Shown: piece after piece, positions 8,246 to 23,200 of the stretch | Position numbering within the stretch: the stretch's first letter is position 1 | Layout: each line of letters starts with the position of its first letter | Origin: Lineus longissimus | Taxonomy: Eukaryota > Nemertea > Pilidiophora > Heteronemertea > Lineidae | DNA: 64,000 nucleotides | NCBI RefSeq assembly: GCF_910592395.1 | Contig: NC_088314.1 | Coordinates: 19,178,070-19,242,069 of the forward strand | Direction: 5' to 3' | Position numbers and translations under genes: made by a program | Notes under the pieces: model-generated | Database searches by the model: none | The model's input: the letters and a program-made list of their open reading frames with translations, nothing else | Told to the model about the DNA's origin: nothing

Positions 8246-11200
8246 AAATGAAAACAGACACTCTTGGGAAACTTGATAAACCTAATATGGCAGATATGTG
8301 AAGGAAACCGAGACTTTCCAACCAAACAAAAATAGAGCGCAGAAGGAGTTAACACTTGGCCATGGAGTCCCGCAAAGGAGCTAGCGATGCTGCTTTAGAT
8401 AAAGGCAATCGTACTACAGCGGAAAAGAGTGTACCCAAGAGATACAGCGATGCCCGACAGCAGCATCACATGAAGAGAGAGGAGCGAAACCTGCAGCGTA
8501 AGGATGTGACGTCACAGGGTGATACGGAAAAAGTTGAAGACGCCAAGGTGACAGTTGAGGTGCCTGTAGTAGAGAAGCGACCTGAAGTCGTGAAAGATGC
8601 GCCTGGGGCGAAAGGTGACCAGGAAAAGAGTAAAAAAGAAGGTATGAAATGTTTAGCAAATGTTGATCCTTGAAAATTAGCTCTGTCAAGAATAGGCGGA
8701 TTCTGAACTGATCTATGCACAACCACTGTCTGCCTGCCTGGGTCAGATGTTGTAGTACCAGGTAGTTGCTCCTGACAACTGGACATTTTGAACTTTTAAA
8801 GTAGATTTTCTCTTATGACCCGAGTGTCTTTTGTTTGGCAACATTTGGCAGTCTGGAGAGTGTCCTAAATAGAGTAGTTCTATTGTATTATTTGCTTAAA
8901 CCAAGTTTTTAAGTTGTATGCTGTTTTCATCAGTCTTTCGTCCAGATTATTTTCCAAATCATTAAAATCTTTTCTTCAGATTCTGGTAGTAGCAAACAAG
9001 ATTCGACCAAAAGTGGTAAAAGTGATGGAAAATCCCAGGGAAATTCCCGATCAGATGAACGTGATTCGGGCAAGAAGGATTCCTCATCACGGGACAGAGC
9101 CAGTCCCAGCAAGTATGATCGGGATCGTGACCGGGATAGAACCAGGAAAGGATCGAGCTCATATGATAGTCCTCGCAGTGGAAAGATTGAGACTCGACCG
9201 TCCGAGGCAGATAAGAGAGGTTACAGGTAAACTTTACGTAACGATACTATTGCACGGATTTTATTTTTGTGAAGTGGTGAAAAATTTGAGGAAAATGCAG
9301 TGGCGATCTTTGATTTCAAGTTAAGTATCGAATCCTGACCTGGGAAAAAATACTCTGTGGTGACTGAGTGTCGATTGCCAGACCATGAGATATGGGAGGG
9401 GAGGGTTCTGTTTGAATATGTTCCAATAACACTGTTGACCACTGTATAATTTCCATTCCTTCCCGGAATTTTCCATTTAAGTTTAAAGTTTTTCCTCATT
9501 CTTATTTCTAGTCGTGACAAAAGGAAGGAGAGCGCTGGAGAGAAGCCTCGAGATTCTGATCGGGAGAAGGAGAGGAAGAAAGAGGAGAGTCCTAGGGAGA
9601 GTAAGGCGAGGAGAGACAGCGAGAAGGACGGCAAGAGTGAGAAGGTCGTAGCTAAGGAAGTCAAAAAAAAGGAAGAAAAAAGGTACAGTTTAGCAAATCG
9701 ATCTCAAGATATTTAAGGTAGGGCGCTCTGGCTTTGGCACTGCACATCTGTAGTGTCTGTGATGAGGAAGTCTCACACTCTCCCATCTTCGTAAGTGGTC
9801 GATTTTTGTCGCAACCATTTGGGCCTAGGGCCTCGCACTCACTTCAGAGTGCATTATTAATGGGCTTCAGGTCAATGAAGCTTTCATCAGTGCACCCAGC
9901 CCCTGTGGATTTCATGTTCCCAAGGTAAGTATACGTACATTGCCATGTCATTTAAGATATTTAAGGTAGCAGTCAAGTGACGTCACTTGAAAATGGCAAG
10001 AATAGATTGCTGGATCATGAATAGTTTTCATTGGAATCAAAAGTGAACTATACATGTACATGTATATGGAAGTTGATAGGAATTTGGCATTTCAGTTGAT
10101 TCAAGCAAAATGTCAAATTTTGAAGAATATACATTTTGTTTTCAATAGAGCTATTCCAGCAGGCTTGTCGCTTGGATATTATGTGAATGGAGATCGTGGT
10201 GCGCCAGGTGGAAGCATTGTTAACTTCCACCCCGTAAACTGCCCATGCAAGTTCCCCCGAACAATAATCCGAAGAAAAAAAAACTTATCTTTTTAGGAAG
10301 CACTTTTTCGGTGACAATGCACTCTAGAATGTTTTATAGTCAACTTGTCTCTAATTGTCTTACCTAATGTCTTATAGTCTCAGTTTTATCTATTATTGTT
10401 TTACAGCAAAATTTTTGTATGCATTGAATTTTTTTTTTTTTTTTTTTTTTAATTAAATGTAAAACGCCTTGAAGTGTTTTACAAAAGGCGCCATATAAAT
10501 TGTTTTAATAATAATAATAATAATAATCCGAGATAGGCTGGTGGAAAGGAGCTGTAGTATTTAACTCCTACTTGGCTGATTAGATTAGGTCACGAGGTGT
10601 GACCTTCAACTGTTTGAAAATTGTCGGGTGAACTTTCTTATTCAGCCAAGAAGAGAAAGATGCTGAGGAGGCAGCGAAGGTTGAGGCGGAGAAGCAGCGT
10701 GAGAGAGAACTGGAAGAGGAGAAACGACGTCTCGAGGAGGAAGAAAGATTGGTAAGTACCGTGAAGTGAAGTGAACTTGGCCATGGGAGGTGACATTGCC
10801 CCACCTTCCAAAATCTTATTTGGACCTCGAACTGTTTGGTGGAAAATGTTCTGTGGTTCTTCTTACATTTGTGGATCTGTTGGCTAATTTGGACTGCCGA
10901 CATTTTTAAGGTAACGACATTTAATCTTGATTGGAACTGGTATTTGATAATGATTTGACGTAATTTCTTCGCCTCTGCAGAGGAAAGAAGAAGAGGAGAA
11001 GCGACTTATTGAAGAGGAAAAGGTAGGTTCTTTTTATGATAACACTTGATTAAGAAATATTTTTACACCCCTTGTATTGTATGCGCCGGTCATCGATCCA
11101 AAGGTTGACCGCGCTCAACGTTGCTTAACTCCCACTCTGGGGCCAACGCGCCAACCACTGGGCCATAAAGGAATTCCCTCATGGCCGGCGGGTTAAGCCG

Positions 11201-14200
11201 TGCCATATACCTGGGGGTACTATACACCCCTGAAGTTTGCGATTTCAATCCCTAACAGAGGTGCAAAATATTGAACTCACTAAAATAAAGGGTTTACAAT
11301 AGATTGAGTGGTGACTACGCTTTCAAATTAGCTCTTCCTCCAAAAGAGACCTTGTGATGAAGTAATTAACGTGTATCCTTCTTCTTTTTGTCCAGAGGTG
11401 TATAACGGAGTTTGTCGATGAAGCAAGGGAGAGGATCAAAACCAAGATGATACAACGACAGCAGAACATGGTGGCAGCAGATAATCGTCCCGATGACTCG
11501 TTCTTCAGTCGGCTGGATTCCAGTCTCAAGAAGAACACAGCATTTGTGCGCAAATTGGTAAGTTGTCGAAACCCATCATCGCCATTTTGACTATTGAGCT
11601 GTGTTTTCTGCAGAACCTGACAAAATTTTTGAAAGAAATTGGAACATTGCTGTACCATTTTGAAATATGATTAACTTTTCTTCAATACTTTACCATCCAG
11701 GGTAGTATTATCTTTTATAATTATACTATTGAAAGTAATCTTTGCTTTCAATTTCCAGCGCAACTTAACTGAAGCTCAAAAAGATTCCTTGTCCAAAGAT
11801 TTTAGCGCGTTGAATTTAAGCAAATATATTGGAGAATGTGTAAGTATGTTGAGCCGCAGTTCAAAAAATAAGTTAGGTTTGTCTATCTATATCTAAAGAA
11901 TCCTTGCTCTGAGATCCAATTCTGTGCCAAGATGCTCTATAGATGATGACTAAATTGGTAATTTGATATGACGTCAGATGGTATCAATGGACATGACGTC
12001 ACCAGATGTTTTCACCATCGTTGTTTCAGCTCGATTGTTGTTGTTGTTGTTTTTTTTTGGTTTTTTTTTTTTTTTTGGTTTTTTTTAGTGAACACGCCTA
12101 TCTTCATATGAACCCTGAAGATGTATGTTTCTCAGTGTGCCACCTAGCAGATACGATTGGCCACTGAACCATTACATAAAATGAGAGTAAAAAAGTAAAG
12201 AAATGTTTTAACTTGCTGTCTTGGCTCCATAAATCAGAGGTCCTGTAATATTTCTGTCTTGACTTTCAGTCTGCAGCCCTGACAGAGGCAAAATTGAAAA
12301 TGTCTGACGTTGCGTGTGCTGTCCATTTGTGCTCTCTCCTTCACCAGAGGTACGCTGATGTCAGCAGCAGTCTGCTAGAACACTGGCAAAAGGTGTTGCC
12401 TTCCAAAAAGGATGACAAGGTGAGAAGTGTTCTTTGGTTGTGATGTCGGATGAGCAAGGTCGGGTCCAGAAGGTGGCAGTGCAACACATCAGATCAGACA
12501 CCAGAGCATGTGCTCTTGAATGACCCACAGTGGGACACAAAGAGACTGGCCACATGGCCACTGCCCTTTTTGACAGTGTACTGATTTGGGTGGCAGCACA
12601 CTGCATTCTTCTTCAGGTATATTTATCCCAATTTCTCTGTCTGCAGATCGCCAATCCAAGCAAGCTCCGTGTTGATCTACGCTTCTTTGCCGACCTCGTG
12701 TCAGCGTACGTGTTCACGGAGAAAGAGGGCCTGCCCATCCTATCCACGCAGCTCTCCAACTTGATTAGTGGAGACAAGGAGGAACATAACAACCTCACCA
12801 TCATCATCAGCTTCTGTAAACATTGCGGGGACGATTATGCGGGGCTTCTGCCGAGAAAATTCCGAATTCTCGCGGAGAAATATCAGATGGAGATAATGAG
12901 GAGTCAGGTTTGTTGACGTCATGTTATTCAATGTTAAAAGAATTTCGAAAAATTTCAGTGAATAAAAGTAGGCCAATTCATGGCAACAAACCCTCAACAG
13001 AATCTTAGCCTAGGTTCACATGGAGTTTATATTGCCACATTTTATATGTGACATGTAGCTTCAATATTGTCTACAAATGATTCTTGTTTTCACTTTTCAT
13101 CCTCATGTCTTGTAACAACTGTAAAATGGGGTGAATTTGGCCTTGGGGGTAAAATTGCCCCACCTCACAAAGTCTTATTTGGTTTAGGGTTAGCTACCAC
13201 TCTGTCATGATAACCTTAGCCCACTGAGTAATCTTTAACATAATTTTGTAGAGTGATTCAGTTGAAATAAAATATCTATCATGTATGGCACAAGTTGCAG
13301 GGTGAAAAATGTATGGGACACTTTCAGGGTGAAAAATGTATGGGACACTTTCACCCCACTTTGGACCAGTGTGTGCATCCCGTAATACGGTCCCGTTGAT
13401 ATTTTCAGGTCTTGAAGGCTGATCGTCAGAAAGCATGCAGAAAGCTTTTCACGGATTATTACAACTCACTTTCTCGACACGTGGTTCGAGATCATAAAAA
13501 CCTGAAGGCCATGGAGAAAAATAACATGAGAACGTTACTGGTAGGTTTCTTTCATTTCAAGAAATTTTTATTGCAAATGCCCGTTTAAAAACCTTGGAGG
13601 CTGTTCTCTGGAAAAAAAAGAACAGACTCCTCTTGAAATTTGCATTGACTTCGTTTTGAAAGAGTTGTATTTGCTTTTGGATTTCAAGTTTTAATCAAAA
13701 TGGTGATGCCTATGATCAACCCTTCAGAACAAGACAATACCATGTTTTTATCATCATATCATATATATCATATCATCATTACCGGCGTCGTAACCCTATT
13801 GGATTTTTGCCGGAGGTATGGAGTCCACTATAGGCTACTGTCCACCTATGTGGGATCTTTTACTTGCCCTGGTATAGACACTCGGGTACAAGGGACCACA
13901 GCTTTTAGTCTCATCCGACAGACCCTCGAGTATTTCAAACGTTAATGTACGTGTTGTGAAGAGCCAGGAATTTTAGTTCCTTGAAAGCCACGCCGGTTCA
14001 TCCAGAAATACAATCCTGGGTTCTCCCGGGGATCGAACCAGGGCCCTATTGCGTGGTAGCCAGCAGTGTTAACCACGAGGCTATGAGGCTCATGTTATAC
14101 CATATCGATTTTGCAATCATTTCAGACCAAAGGTGAATTGAGCAATGAGAGGAAAGAGAAATTTGAGGCTGCTCAGCAAAACTACCAGAAATTGTTGAGC

Positions 14201-17200
14201 AATGCGATCCAGTTTGCTGACATCCTGGACGAAGAAATGCCCGAATTGCCAGAGGACGAACCCTCAGAGCAAGATAAACTGGGGATGGACTTGTTCAGTC
14301 CTATGAAGGGAGAGGTAGGAGAGCTTTGAGGAAGCTTCACGGATTCTGAGCCTGACAACTCTTCAGTTTTACTATTTGAGGGAAAAATTCCTCGTTGGGC
14401 GTCAAGTTGAAATGTCTGCAAATCAAACTTGTCTTGGCTTCTCAGTTTTGATTTATTCTTTAAAGGGAACTGCTCTTCGAGGACCATGCCTGTACATGTA
14501 ACACTAAACTTTGTCATTTAAATCGGATGTTGGAAACTAAAATGTCCACATTTGTCTTATGAGTGAGAATTCTTGGATTTTCTTGACATTTTATTTCAGT
14601 ATCAGTATGACGGAGACCTGACCCTGTTTGAGGATGAAGAGACGCGTCAGTTTTATGAGAATCTTCCCGACCTGAAGGCTATCGTCCCCGGCATCCTGTA
14701 TAAAGATAGTGAGAATACCGCACCGCCTGCTACGGAGTCGTTAGACGAGGCTGCAGCGACTCTAGAGGAAGATATGAAAAATCTTAAGGTAGGTCCCTGT
14801 CAATTTTCTTGTGAGATTCTCTCTCTCTGTTGGAATGATAGCCAGTAGTTGCATGTCCACAAAGGGGCAGCATTTTCCAGTAGCAGAGATGTGGAACTCA
14901 CAATATCGTTGGTTCAACTCTGACTGTGTTACAAATACAATACTTGTATCCTTGGGCAAGTCACTACAAACTTCTTATCAGTGTCCTCCCTGGCTGTTTT
15001 GAATGTGTCAGGCAGACAGGTTTAAAACAGTGACACCTATTGGCCTCCCACTTAATCTCTCTTAGAGTACGATATTTAAATTGCCCATCTTGCAGGTCGA
15101 AGATGTCGAAAAAGAAATCGAAGAAAAAGAAAAAGAGCTGAAGACGTTGGATACTGATGAGAAGGAAAAAGAAAAGGATGGCAGTGCAGAGAATAGTGTG
15201 GAGAAGGAAGGGGAGGAAAAGAAGGAGGCCAAAGCAGACGACATACCGGCGGAGCATCTTGAGCTGCTTCAGACTGAGGCTGAGGAGGACGACACCAATA
15301 TGTGCATGAAGTTATTGCTGGACAGTTTCATGCAGAGTTTACCAAACTGTGTCAACAGGGAGTTGATTGATAAGGTTAGCAAATCATTGTGTCTTTTCTC
15401 AAAACTTTAGAAAACTTCACCAACAGAATCATTCACAAGTTCTGAAAGAGAAAACTCCACTCTTTTCAAAACAGTTCAATTTCACTTTCAGGCAGCAGTG
15501 GATTTTTGTATGAACCTGAACACAAAGGCCAACAGGAAGAAATTAGTCAAGACTTTGTTTACTGTGCAGAGAACTAGGTAAGATTAAGCATTGCTTTCTT
15601 TGCCTACCGGGGTCATCCACATGCTCCTCTGTACCTTGCATGCTACTGATGTTGGCAACATCTGTGCGTTTCTAAGGGGAAACTGTGCAATAGATGACGC
15701 ACTTAATCAGTAGCATTCCTAGACCATCTCTCACTCAGTATGCTACATGTAAATGCACAGCAATATCACTGTGTACATCCTAGTCCTGCATCTCTCTGTC
15801 TCAGAATGATACAGGAAAGTTGGAATTACAACAGTGGTCAAGTCATAACTGCTTATCAGCCCTGTTGGAATGTATCCAATCTCTTAAAATTGAATGAGTC
15901 AGCCCTCCCTGAATGTACCCAGTATACATGCTTCCCGAAATTGGTGGCTTGCATTGGAACTAACTTTTTCCCCCTTGTCCGTCATTAAAGGCATTCAAGT
16001 GTGTTGGTCAACCATGACTATTTCCTTTGTCCCTCCACCATAAGGCCTAGTTTCCCCTTATGACATCACTATTTCGGACACTCAGCGCCCCATTTCTGGA
16101 AAGGTGTATATAATTTCTTGAATTGTGCCAAAAGTTGAAGGAATATCCGAGCTGTAGGCCCATTGTTAAAATAGTTACTAAACTACTGATTTTTCTCCTG
16201 CAGGTATGATCTGTTGCCGTTCTACTCGCGTCTGGTGGCCGAACTTCATCCTTGTATGCCGGATGTGGCCCATGAGCTCGGCCTCCTGCTCACTGGAGAC
16301 TTCAAATGGCATGTAAGTTACTGGTAACCTGGAGCCTCTTGGGTGGAATACACACTAGATACTTTTCTTTCATGGATAGAAAAATAATAATGATGAAAAG
16401 TGTAAACAGTGAATCCCTGTCACTGCATTGTGTCAGTGCAGAAAATGTATCACAAATATGTTGTAATATCATTTTATTGTATTGTTTCAGGTGAGAAAGA
16501 AAGATCAGATTAACATCGAATCAAAGCTGAAGACTGTGAGATTTATAGGTAAGGCTTTTATCTTTGGCTCCCGATGCTACAAAATATACTGAAAATGGGT
16601 TGAAAAATCTTGTTGACTCTCAATTTGATGCTGCAGTATTGTGAAGAATCGAGTTACAGTCACCGATGTGATGAAGAAACATGCGTATACAGGGAAGTCT
16701 TTGTAAGAATTTAAAATTTTATGTCAGGGGTATATATACCCATGGTTACTTTTCATCTTCTAAGTCAGTCACATGATGCTTCTTTTGGTTCTTTCAGGCG
16801 AACTTGTGAAGTTTAATATGTTTCCAAAAGTAGATGCCCTGCACTTCCTGAAGGTACGCTGTTTAGATTAAAACATTTCTCTCTCAGAGTGCGACAATTT
16901 TAATGTATTATCTGGATTTTAAGATTCTCATTCCAAAGTTGAGACACCCTGCAATCTCTCGTTGGGGCTTTGTCCTTTGCTGATCATGCTCAAGGGAGTG
17001 ATGCATCAGCTGCACTTCTCGACACCCAAGAGTGCCTCTGTGGAGACCTGTAATATTGACAGGGGTTGTAAAGCTATTTGAAAGACACCATAGTGTGTGT
17101 GAAAGTGTGCAAAGGCCAATATTGGGGGTCAGATTTGGATTTTGACTGAGTTGACATGGCGCTTGTGCAAAGATTACAGTAATTTATCCTATCGCTCTCC

Positions 17201-20200
17201 CACAGTCTCATCTCGTGGTTCTGTAACCATTAGATTAGCTCATATTGGAGACTGGCCCTTAGTCCTGGTAGGCAACCAGTCTAGGAGACAAAACTCTGAA
17301 AACAAACCAGGTCTTGGCTCAGCAGCCGGGCAATGGTAGCCATACTAGGAGATAAACCTGACTGAAATTTGAGGACACCGGCTTCTAACCAGGTGCGGGT
17401 GCAGCAACAATAATGCCTATTTCGTAGTTCCCTAACCCTGTTGGTTGATAATCCTATTTTCATTTTGCAGATGCTGCTCTTTGACTTCAGTCATCACAAC
17501 ATCGACATGGCTTGCAGCCTGTTAGACTCCTGTGGAAGATACCTCTACCGATCTCTAGAATCACATCATCGCACAAAAGTATACTTGGTAAGACAATTAT
17601 ATCACCTTAAGATAAAGTCTTTGCTCGTTTACTTGGCATAATAGTTCCAGAATTTTTTAACAGTGAAGAAATGCATTTGGGCGATCTTGTAATTTTTCAC
17701 AGAAAGTAAAGATGTGTTTTGTTATAGCGAACATCAGTTTGAAATAGCATATAGATTAGACTAATACCTGAGACATCATTGTTGATCTTGGCGTAGGGCT
17801 GCATGTGATATGTGTATAGGTCACTGTTTGTTGTTTTTGGAAAACCAAGTAGAATTGATAATTTGGCGGAAATTCTTGACTTGTGATTTCTTCAACAGGA
17901 AGTGATGATTCGTAAGAAGAACTTCCTCCATCTGGACGGCCGCTATACGACCATGATCGAGAATGCATACTACTACAGCAACCCTCCCGACATAAAGCAG
18001 GCAGAGCGCAAGATCAGGCCACCCATGCACGAATACATCCGGCAGCTATTGTACAAAGAATTATCGAAATTAAGTGTCGAAAAGGTGCTCAGACAAATAC
18101 GGAAGTTGGACTGGGATGACCCTCAGGTAAGGCTTGATCCCTGTACTGTTGTTTAAGGAGTCGCTTGGTGTAAAACAGCTTGTCTATAATGATATAGATG
18201 ACGCCAATCTGTGTAGCAGAGATATGGAGTAAGGAGTAAGGAGTCGCTTTGTGTAAAACAGCTGGTCTGTAATGATATAGATGACGCCAATCTGTGTAGC
18301 AGAGATAAGAAATAAGGAGTGAGGAGATGCTTTGTGTAAAACAGCTGGTCTATAATGATATAGGTGACGCCAATATGTGTAGCAGAGATTTTAATTTGAC
18401 CACTGAGCAGAATTTGTAACCAAGTATATGATCTGATCTAAGTTTTGTGATTCTTCTCCTTTCAGATCCAGTTCTATGCAACGAAGTGTTTAACTGCTGT
18501 GTGGAATGTGAGATACCATAACATTCACTGCCTTGCCAATCTCCTGGCTGGACTTGCTCCCTACCATGTAAGTTGACCATACACAATCTCTAAAAGCTCT
18601 AGTGCCTAGTTGCTCAACAGGCGTTAGATACAAACTCCAGTGTTGGCTTACAAAACATGAACTCTTTCTGTAAATTTCATTTAAAATAGTTGCATAAGGA
18701 CTTCACACCATGAGTACTTGCCTCCAGAAGAAAGAAATTTCAAGGGGCAAAGAGCTAGGGCGAATGCATTTGTCTCTGTTGGTTCTGATCCCTGAAAGTC
18801 TGTTTTCTATCTTTGGAAATTATTTTTCTTCTCAGGAGGATGTAGCAATAAACGTCGTCGACGGAGTCTTGGAGGATATCAGATCGGGGATGGAGATCAA
18901 CATACCCAAGTTTAACCAACGGCGGGTCAGCACCATCACGTTCCTCGGCGAACTCTACAACTACAGAATGGTGGAGTCCTCGGTTATCTTCAAGATCTTG
19001 TACTCACTCATTACGTTTGGAGTCAGCTTCGATGGTAAGATCGTCACAGCCGCTAATTTTGCCAAAGTGTGCTGTTCTTGTGCAGTTACGACTATGGTAT
19101 TTGCGCTATTGTCAATGGTAGCTGAGGTCAACGGCTCTCAGATCATATCGGGAAACCCCCTGTAACCTGTAAGCCTGAAGGCCCCAGGGCCCAATTTATA
19201 ATATCCAGTATTCAGCAGTTTCTTTCTGACTTTTCGTACCAGGAAACTTTATGAACTTACAATTGGTGATGTCTACATGTATATTGTTATAATTTTTGAT
19301 ATGTTGACATTGTGTACTTACCATTAGTGATGAATCATTGTTATAACTTTGCAATTTGTTTACATTTTCAGACTCAGGTACGTCTGTCTTCGATCCACCC
19401 GATCACCTGTTCAGAATCCGTCTTGTGTGTGTCCTACTTGATACGTGTGGACAGTACTTCGACCGCGGCTCAAGCAAGAAGAAATTGGACTACTTCCTCA
19501 TATATTTCCAAGTACGTTCACGTGAGAGAGAGGGCGACTCTTCTTATATATATATATATAAATGATGCTTATATAGCGCAGTATCCAGACAATTGTCCGC
19601 TCAATGCGCTTGACAAGGGAAAACCCCAACTCATCCAAAGGCCTCCTGAAAGAGGTGGGTTTTCAGAAGGACTCTGAATGAGCTGAGGTTGTCGCACAAT
19701 CTCAGTCGCTCGGGTAGAGCATTCCAGAGCTGTGGGGCTGCGAGAGAGAAAGCCCGGTCACCGTATGATGGTACAACCGGCCTTGGACTCACCCGCAGCC
19801 TGACACACCCCCGCGATCGCAGGTCAAACGAAGATGATTAGTGAAAAAGTTATGGAATGCTCAACAGCAGCCCAACCTGAATGGTCATCAGCTTGAGGCC
19901 TGGATTCTGTAGCGCTACACAGCTAGCACTATCACGGCCCTAGATTGGATGCTGGTGCTTTGTAGGCTAACTACCCAGTCCAGACTTGGACCCATCTGCG
20001 TTCATCGGTGGGGGGCATTGTGGGGTTAGGTGTCTTGCTTGAGGACATGGAGATGAAACAGTGGTGATCCTTCCGAGTTTCAAACACATGACCTACTATG
20101 ATTATGAGGAAGTGCTCAACCCACTTTGCCACTGATCATCCTGTTTACAAATTTAATGAGAAGTTAAAGCTAAACCAGGGTCAGTTTAGAAAGTCAATCA

Positions 20201-23200
20201 GTTGTTTGAGTTTAAATATTCCTATGTCTTTTCCAGCGATACTTCTGGTCGAAAAAGAAGCACGAGTTCTGGCAGGATTCAGAGCGGCGCTTCCCGATCG
20301 ATGTTGACAACATGTTCAGAGATAGTCTCGAGACAGTCAGGCCCAAGATCAAGATCGCAGATTCGTACGAAGAGGCTTGCAAAGGTGCAGAGGAGTTGGA
20401 CAGCGAATTCAGAGCAAAATTGGGTGAGTGAATGATGTTAGCATTCGTTTAAACAAACTGCAAAGTTAGTTCTGGTGAAAATGAACCTTCCCATTTCCTA
20501 TTCAAGAGTGTGACGCAGATCAGTTTGCTAGATTCAGCCTGATGAACATGTGGACAATAGGTCCCGATCCCGTAATAGGGTTCCATTCAGAAACTCACGT
20601 ATGACTCAATGATGCATCAATTCCTTTGATACTGACTGAGGCGTGGTAAGGGCAGAGTATTGCTCGGGCGAAATCAAGGAAATGTAAAAAGTAGGCTGAA
20701 TCACTGGTCATGCGAAATCCCCTTTAACATACCTTGATTCTCTCTCTGTTCCAGCTGAGATCATTCCTCTGACTGACTTCAAGGAAGACGGTGGTGATAT
20801 GGACGGACTGCACACCATACAAGAATCTGATGAAACTGGTAAGTTGGCTGCTATTATAAGGTGAAAACATGACTTTGATGTTTTTCGAAAAAACTGTACT
20901 TGGACTATGCTTGATTCAAGATACTTCATTTGAGATCCTCTCTCTCTCTCTTTGGTCATCTGATGTCTAGGACAAACCATGTTACACCACTGTGTCCGGA
21001 CTGCAGCAGCATCCTCAAGGTCTTTGCCTGCACCTACGGTTGCTGAGTCCTGTGTAACCGATCCAACCATCTCTTTTTAAAACTGATGAAGTCATTGTAT
21101 TCTTTCAGATGAGAACATGAGTTTGAGTTTGTCGCAGCTGCGCATGACGGATGAGGACCAGAGTACTGCTGAGAGTGATGGGGAGGAGAGGAGGAGTCGC
21201 AGTGGCAGCCAGATGAGAAGTCTCACTCAGGACATGGTATGGAGATCGTACTTGCTCTGGTGATCTGGTATTTATGAGAGCAGAGTGGGCCAGCTCACTT
21301 TTGAAGGCATACCACTTAGCAGAGTGGGCCAGCACTCTTTTGAAGGCATACCCCTTAGCAGAGTGGGCCAGCTCTCTTTTGAAGGCATACCACTTAGCAG
21401 AGTGGGCCAGCTCTCTTTTGAAGGCATACCCCTTAGCAGAGTGGGCCAGCTCTCTTTTGAAGGCATACCCCTTAGCAGTGTGGGCCAGCTCTCTTTTGAA
21501 GGCATACCCCTTAGCAGAGTGGGCCAGCTCTCTTTTGAAGGCATACCCCCTTAGCAGAGTGGGCCAGCTCTCCTTCGAAGGCATACCCCTTAGCAGAGTG
21601 GGCCAGCTCTCTTTTGAAGGCATACCCCTTAGCAGAGTGGGCCAGCTCTCCAAGGATCTGGTTCTTGTGAGGGCAAATGCATTAGCAACGTTAACCAGCT
21701 CTCTAAGGATCTGGTATCTATGAAGGAATGTGCCTCAGAAGGGCAAACCAGCTCTCTATAAAGGATCAGGTATTCATGAAGGCATTCCCTCAGCAGTGTA
21801 AACCAGCTTCCTTCGGATCAGGCATTTAGGAAGGCATATTATCTATCTGAGGATGATGTGTTTTTGCAAATTCAAATGCACACGATGCCTTCTTTAGAGA
21901 TTTATCAGACTGTAGACGTGTTATGATATATTTCATCATCAAACATTAATGTCTCTTCTTTCTAGGACCAGGACCATGACGCTAGCGGTGACGAGATCCT
22001 CGAATCGGCCGGGGAAGATGACACGGAGGATATCTGTGTGTTGACGGGAGGCCCCAAGGTGGTCAAGTGTCAAGAGGATGACGATTTCATGGCTGCATTT
22101 GATAAGATCATGGTGGAAAGCGTGCAGGTAAGTGTCGACGAATTTCTGGACACCAAGCTTAAGTCTGCAGAAAACTTCAATCAAGAGAAAAATGCTTTTG
22201 ACTGAACCAGAAAACTGGAGAACAATGTTTTGTGTTATGTAGGCCAAAACTGAGGGCGAGCTAGGGTGTTTGACAAAACTGAGGTAGCAGCCGAGATTTT
22301 GAGCAAAAATTACAACCAGCTCCTGACTATTTCCCTTTGAGTTTGTCCCTCCTCTTCACGATGAAATTTCTGACATATGAATATTTGATTTCAGTCTCGT
22401 GCCGTAGAGGCTGCCAAGGCATCCCAGGTGGACATAGCCTTACCTATGCACCTGAAGGGACAGGCAAAGCCCAAGGCGAGCCTGGTAACGAGCGCGGGAG
22501 GATCAGCTGGGTTCTTACTCCCGCCGAGTGAACCCGAGAAACCATCGAGCAGCATTAACTTCACTTTGATGACTAAGAAGGGCAATAAAACACAGGTGAG
22601 AAACTCGTTCAGAACTGATTGACTGTTAGTGGAGCCGAAAAATGATTCGTGAAATGGTTCAGCAGGAGCAGTCGGACAGTGTGTGGGGTGACGCTCGACT
22701 CAAAATGACAACTCTTGCTTGGGCATGCTTGGTGTAATGTTGAAAACGTAGAGTGACATTTGCTAGGGTAACATTGGTGACTATTACAATAAGGTCTTTA
22801 TGGGTGGAAATATTTTAAGAAATTTTGGTGAGCACTCCAATGACCAGGAAATTTCATGAGGCTATCCAAATTCGTAGGAACTGCCCATAGATCAATAGGG
22901 CCCTAGGACTACTGATCCCTAATCATTATAATCCACTTGTGAAATGTGATTACAGTTACTCGGCAAACCCATTTGTGATTGTGACTACAAGCTGTACAAC
23001 ACTCCAGTAGAGCACTTTTTCGATTGAAGAACCTGCACAAAGCTTGCAGGGAAATGTTTTGTACAAGTAACTTTGACAGATTCCATAAAGTCCAAAAAGA
23101 ACTACTCATCTTTGCTGTTCATTCTTTTCAGGATGTATTTTTTTGACCTCTTTTAAAAGCAAACGTTCTCTTTTTCAGTATTCAACAGTGAATGTTCCAA

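Noticed and set aside
9221-9664. 147-codon minus-strand frame
   Set aside because: Antisense shadow of the charged UPF2 exon 9512-9682 and adjoining intron.
21272-21723. Repetitive open frames up to 182 codons on both strands
   Set aside because: They are consequences of a 39-bp (3n) minisatellite lying wholly within UPF2 intron 25.
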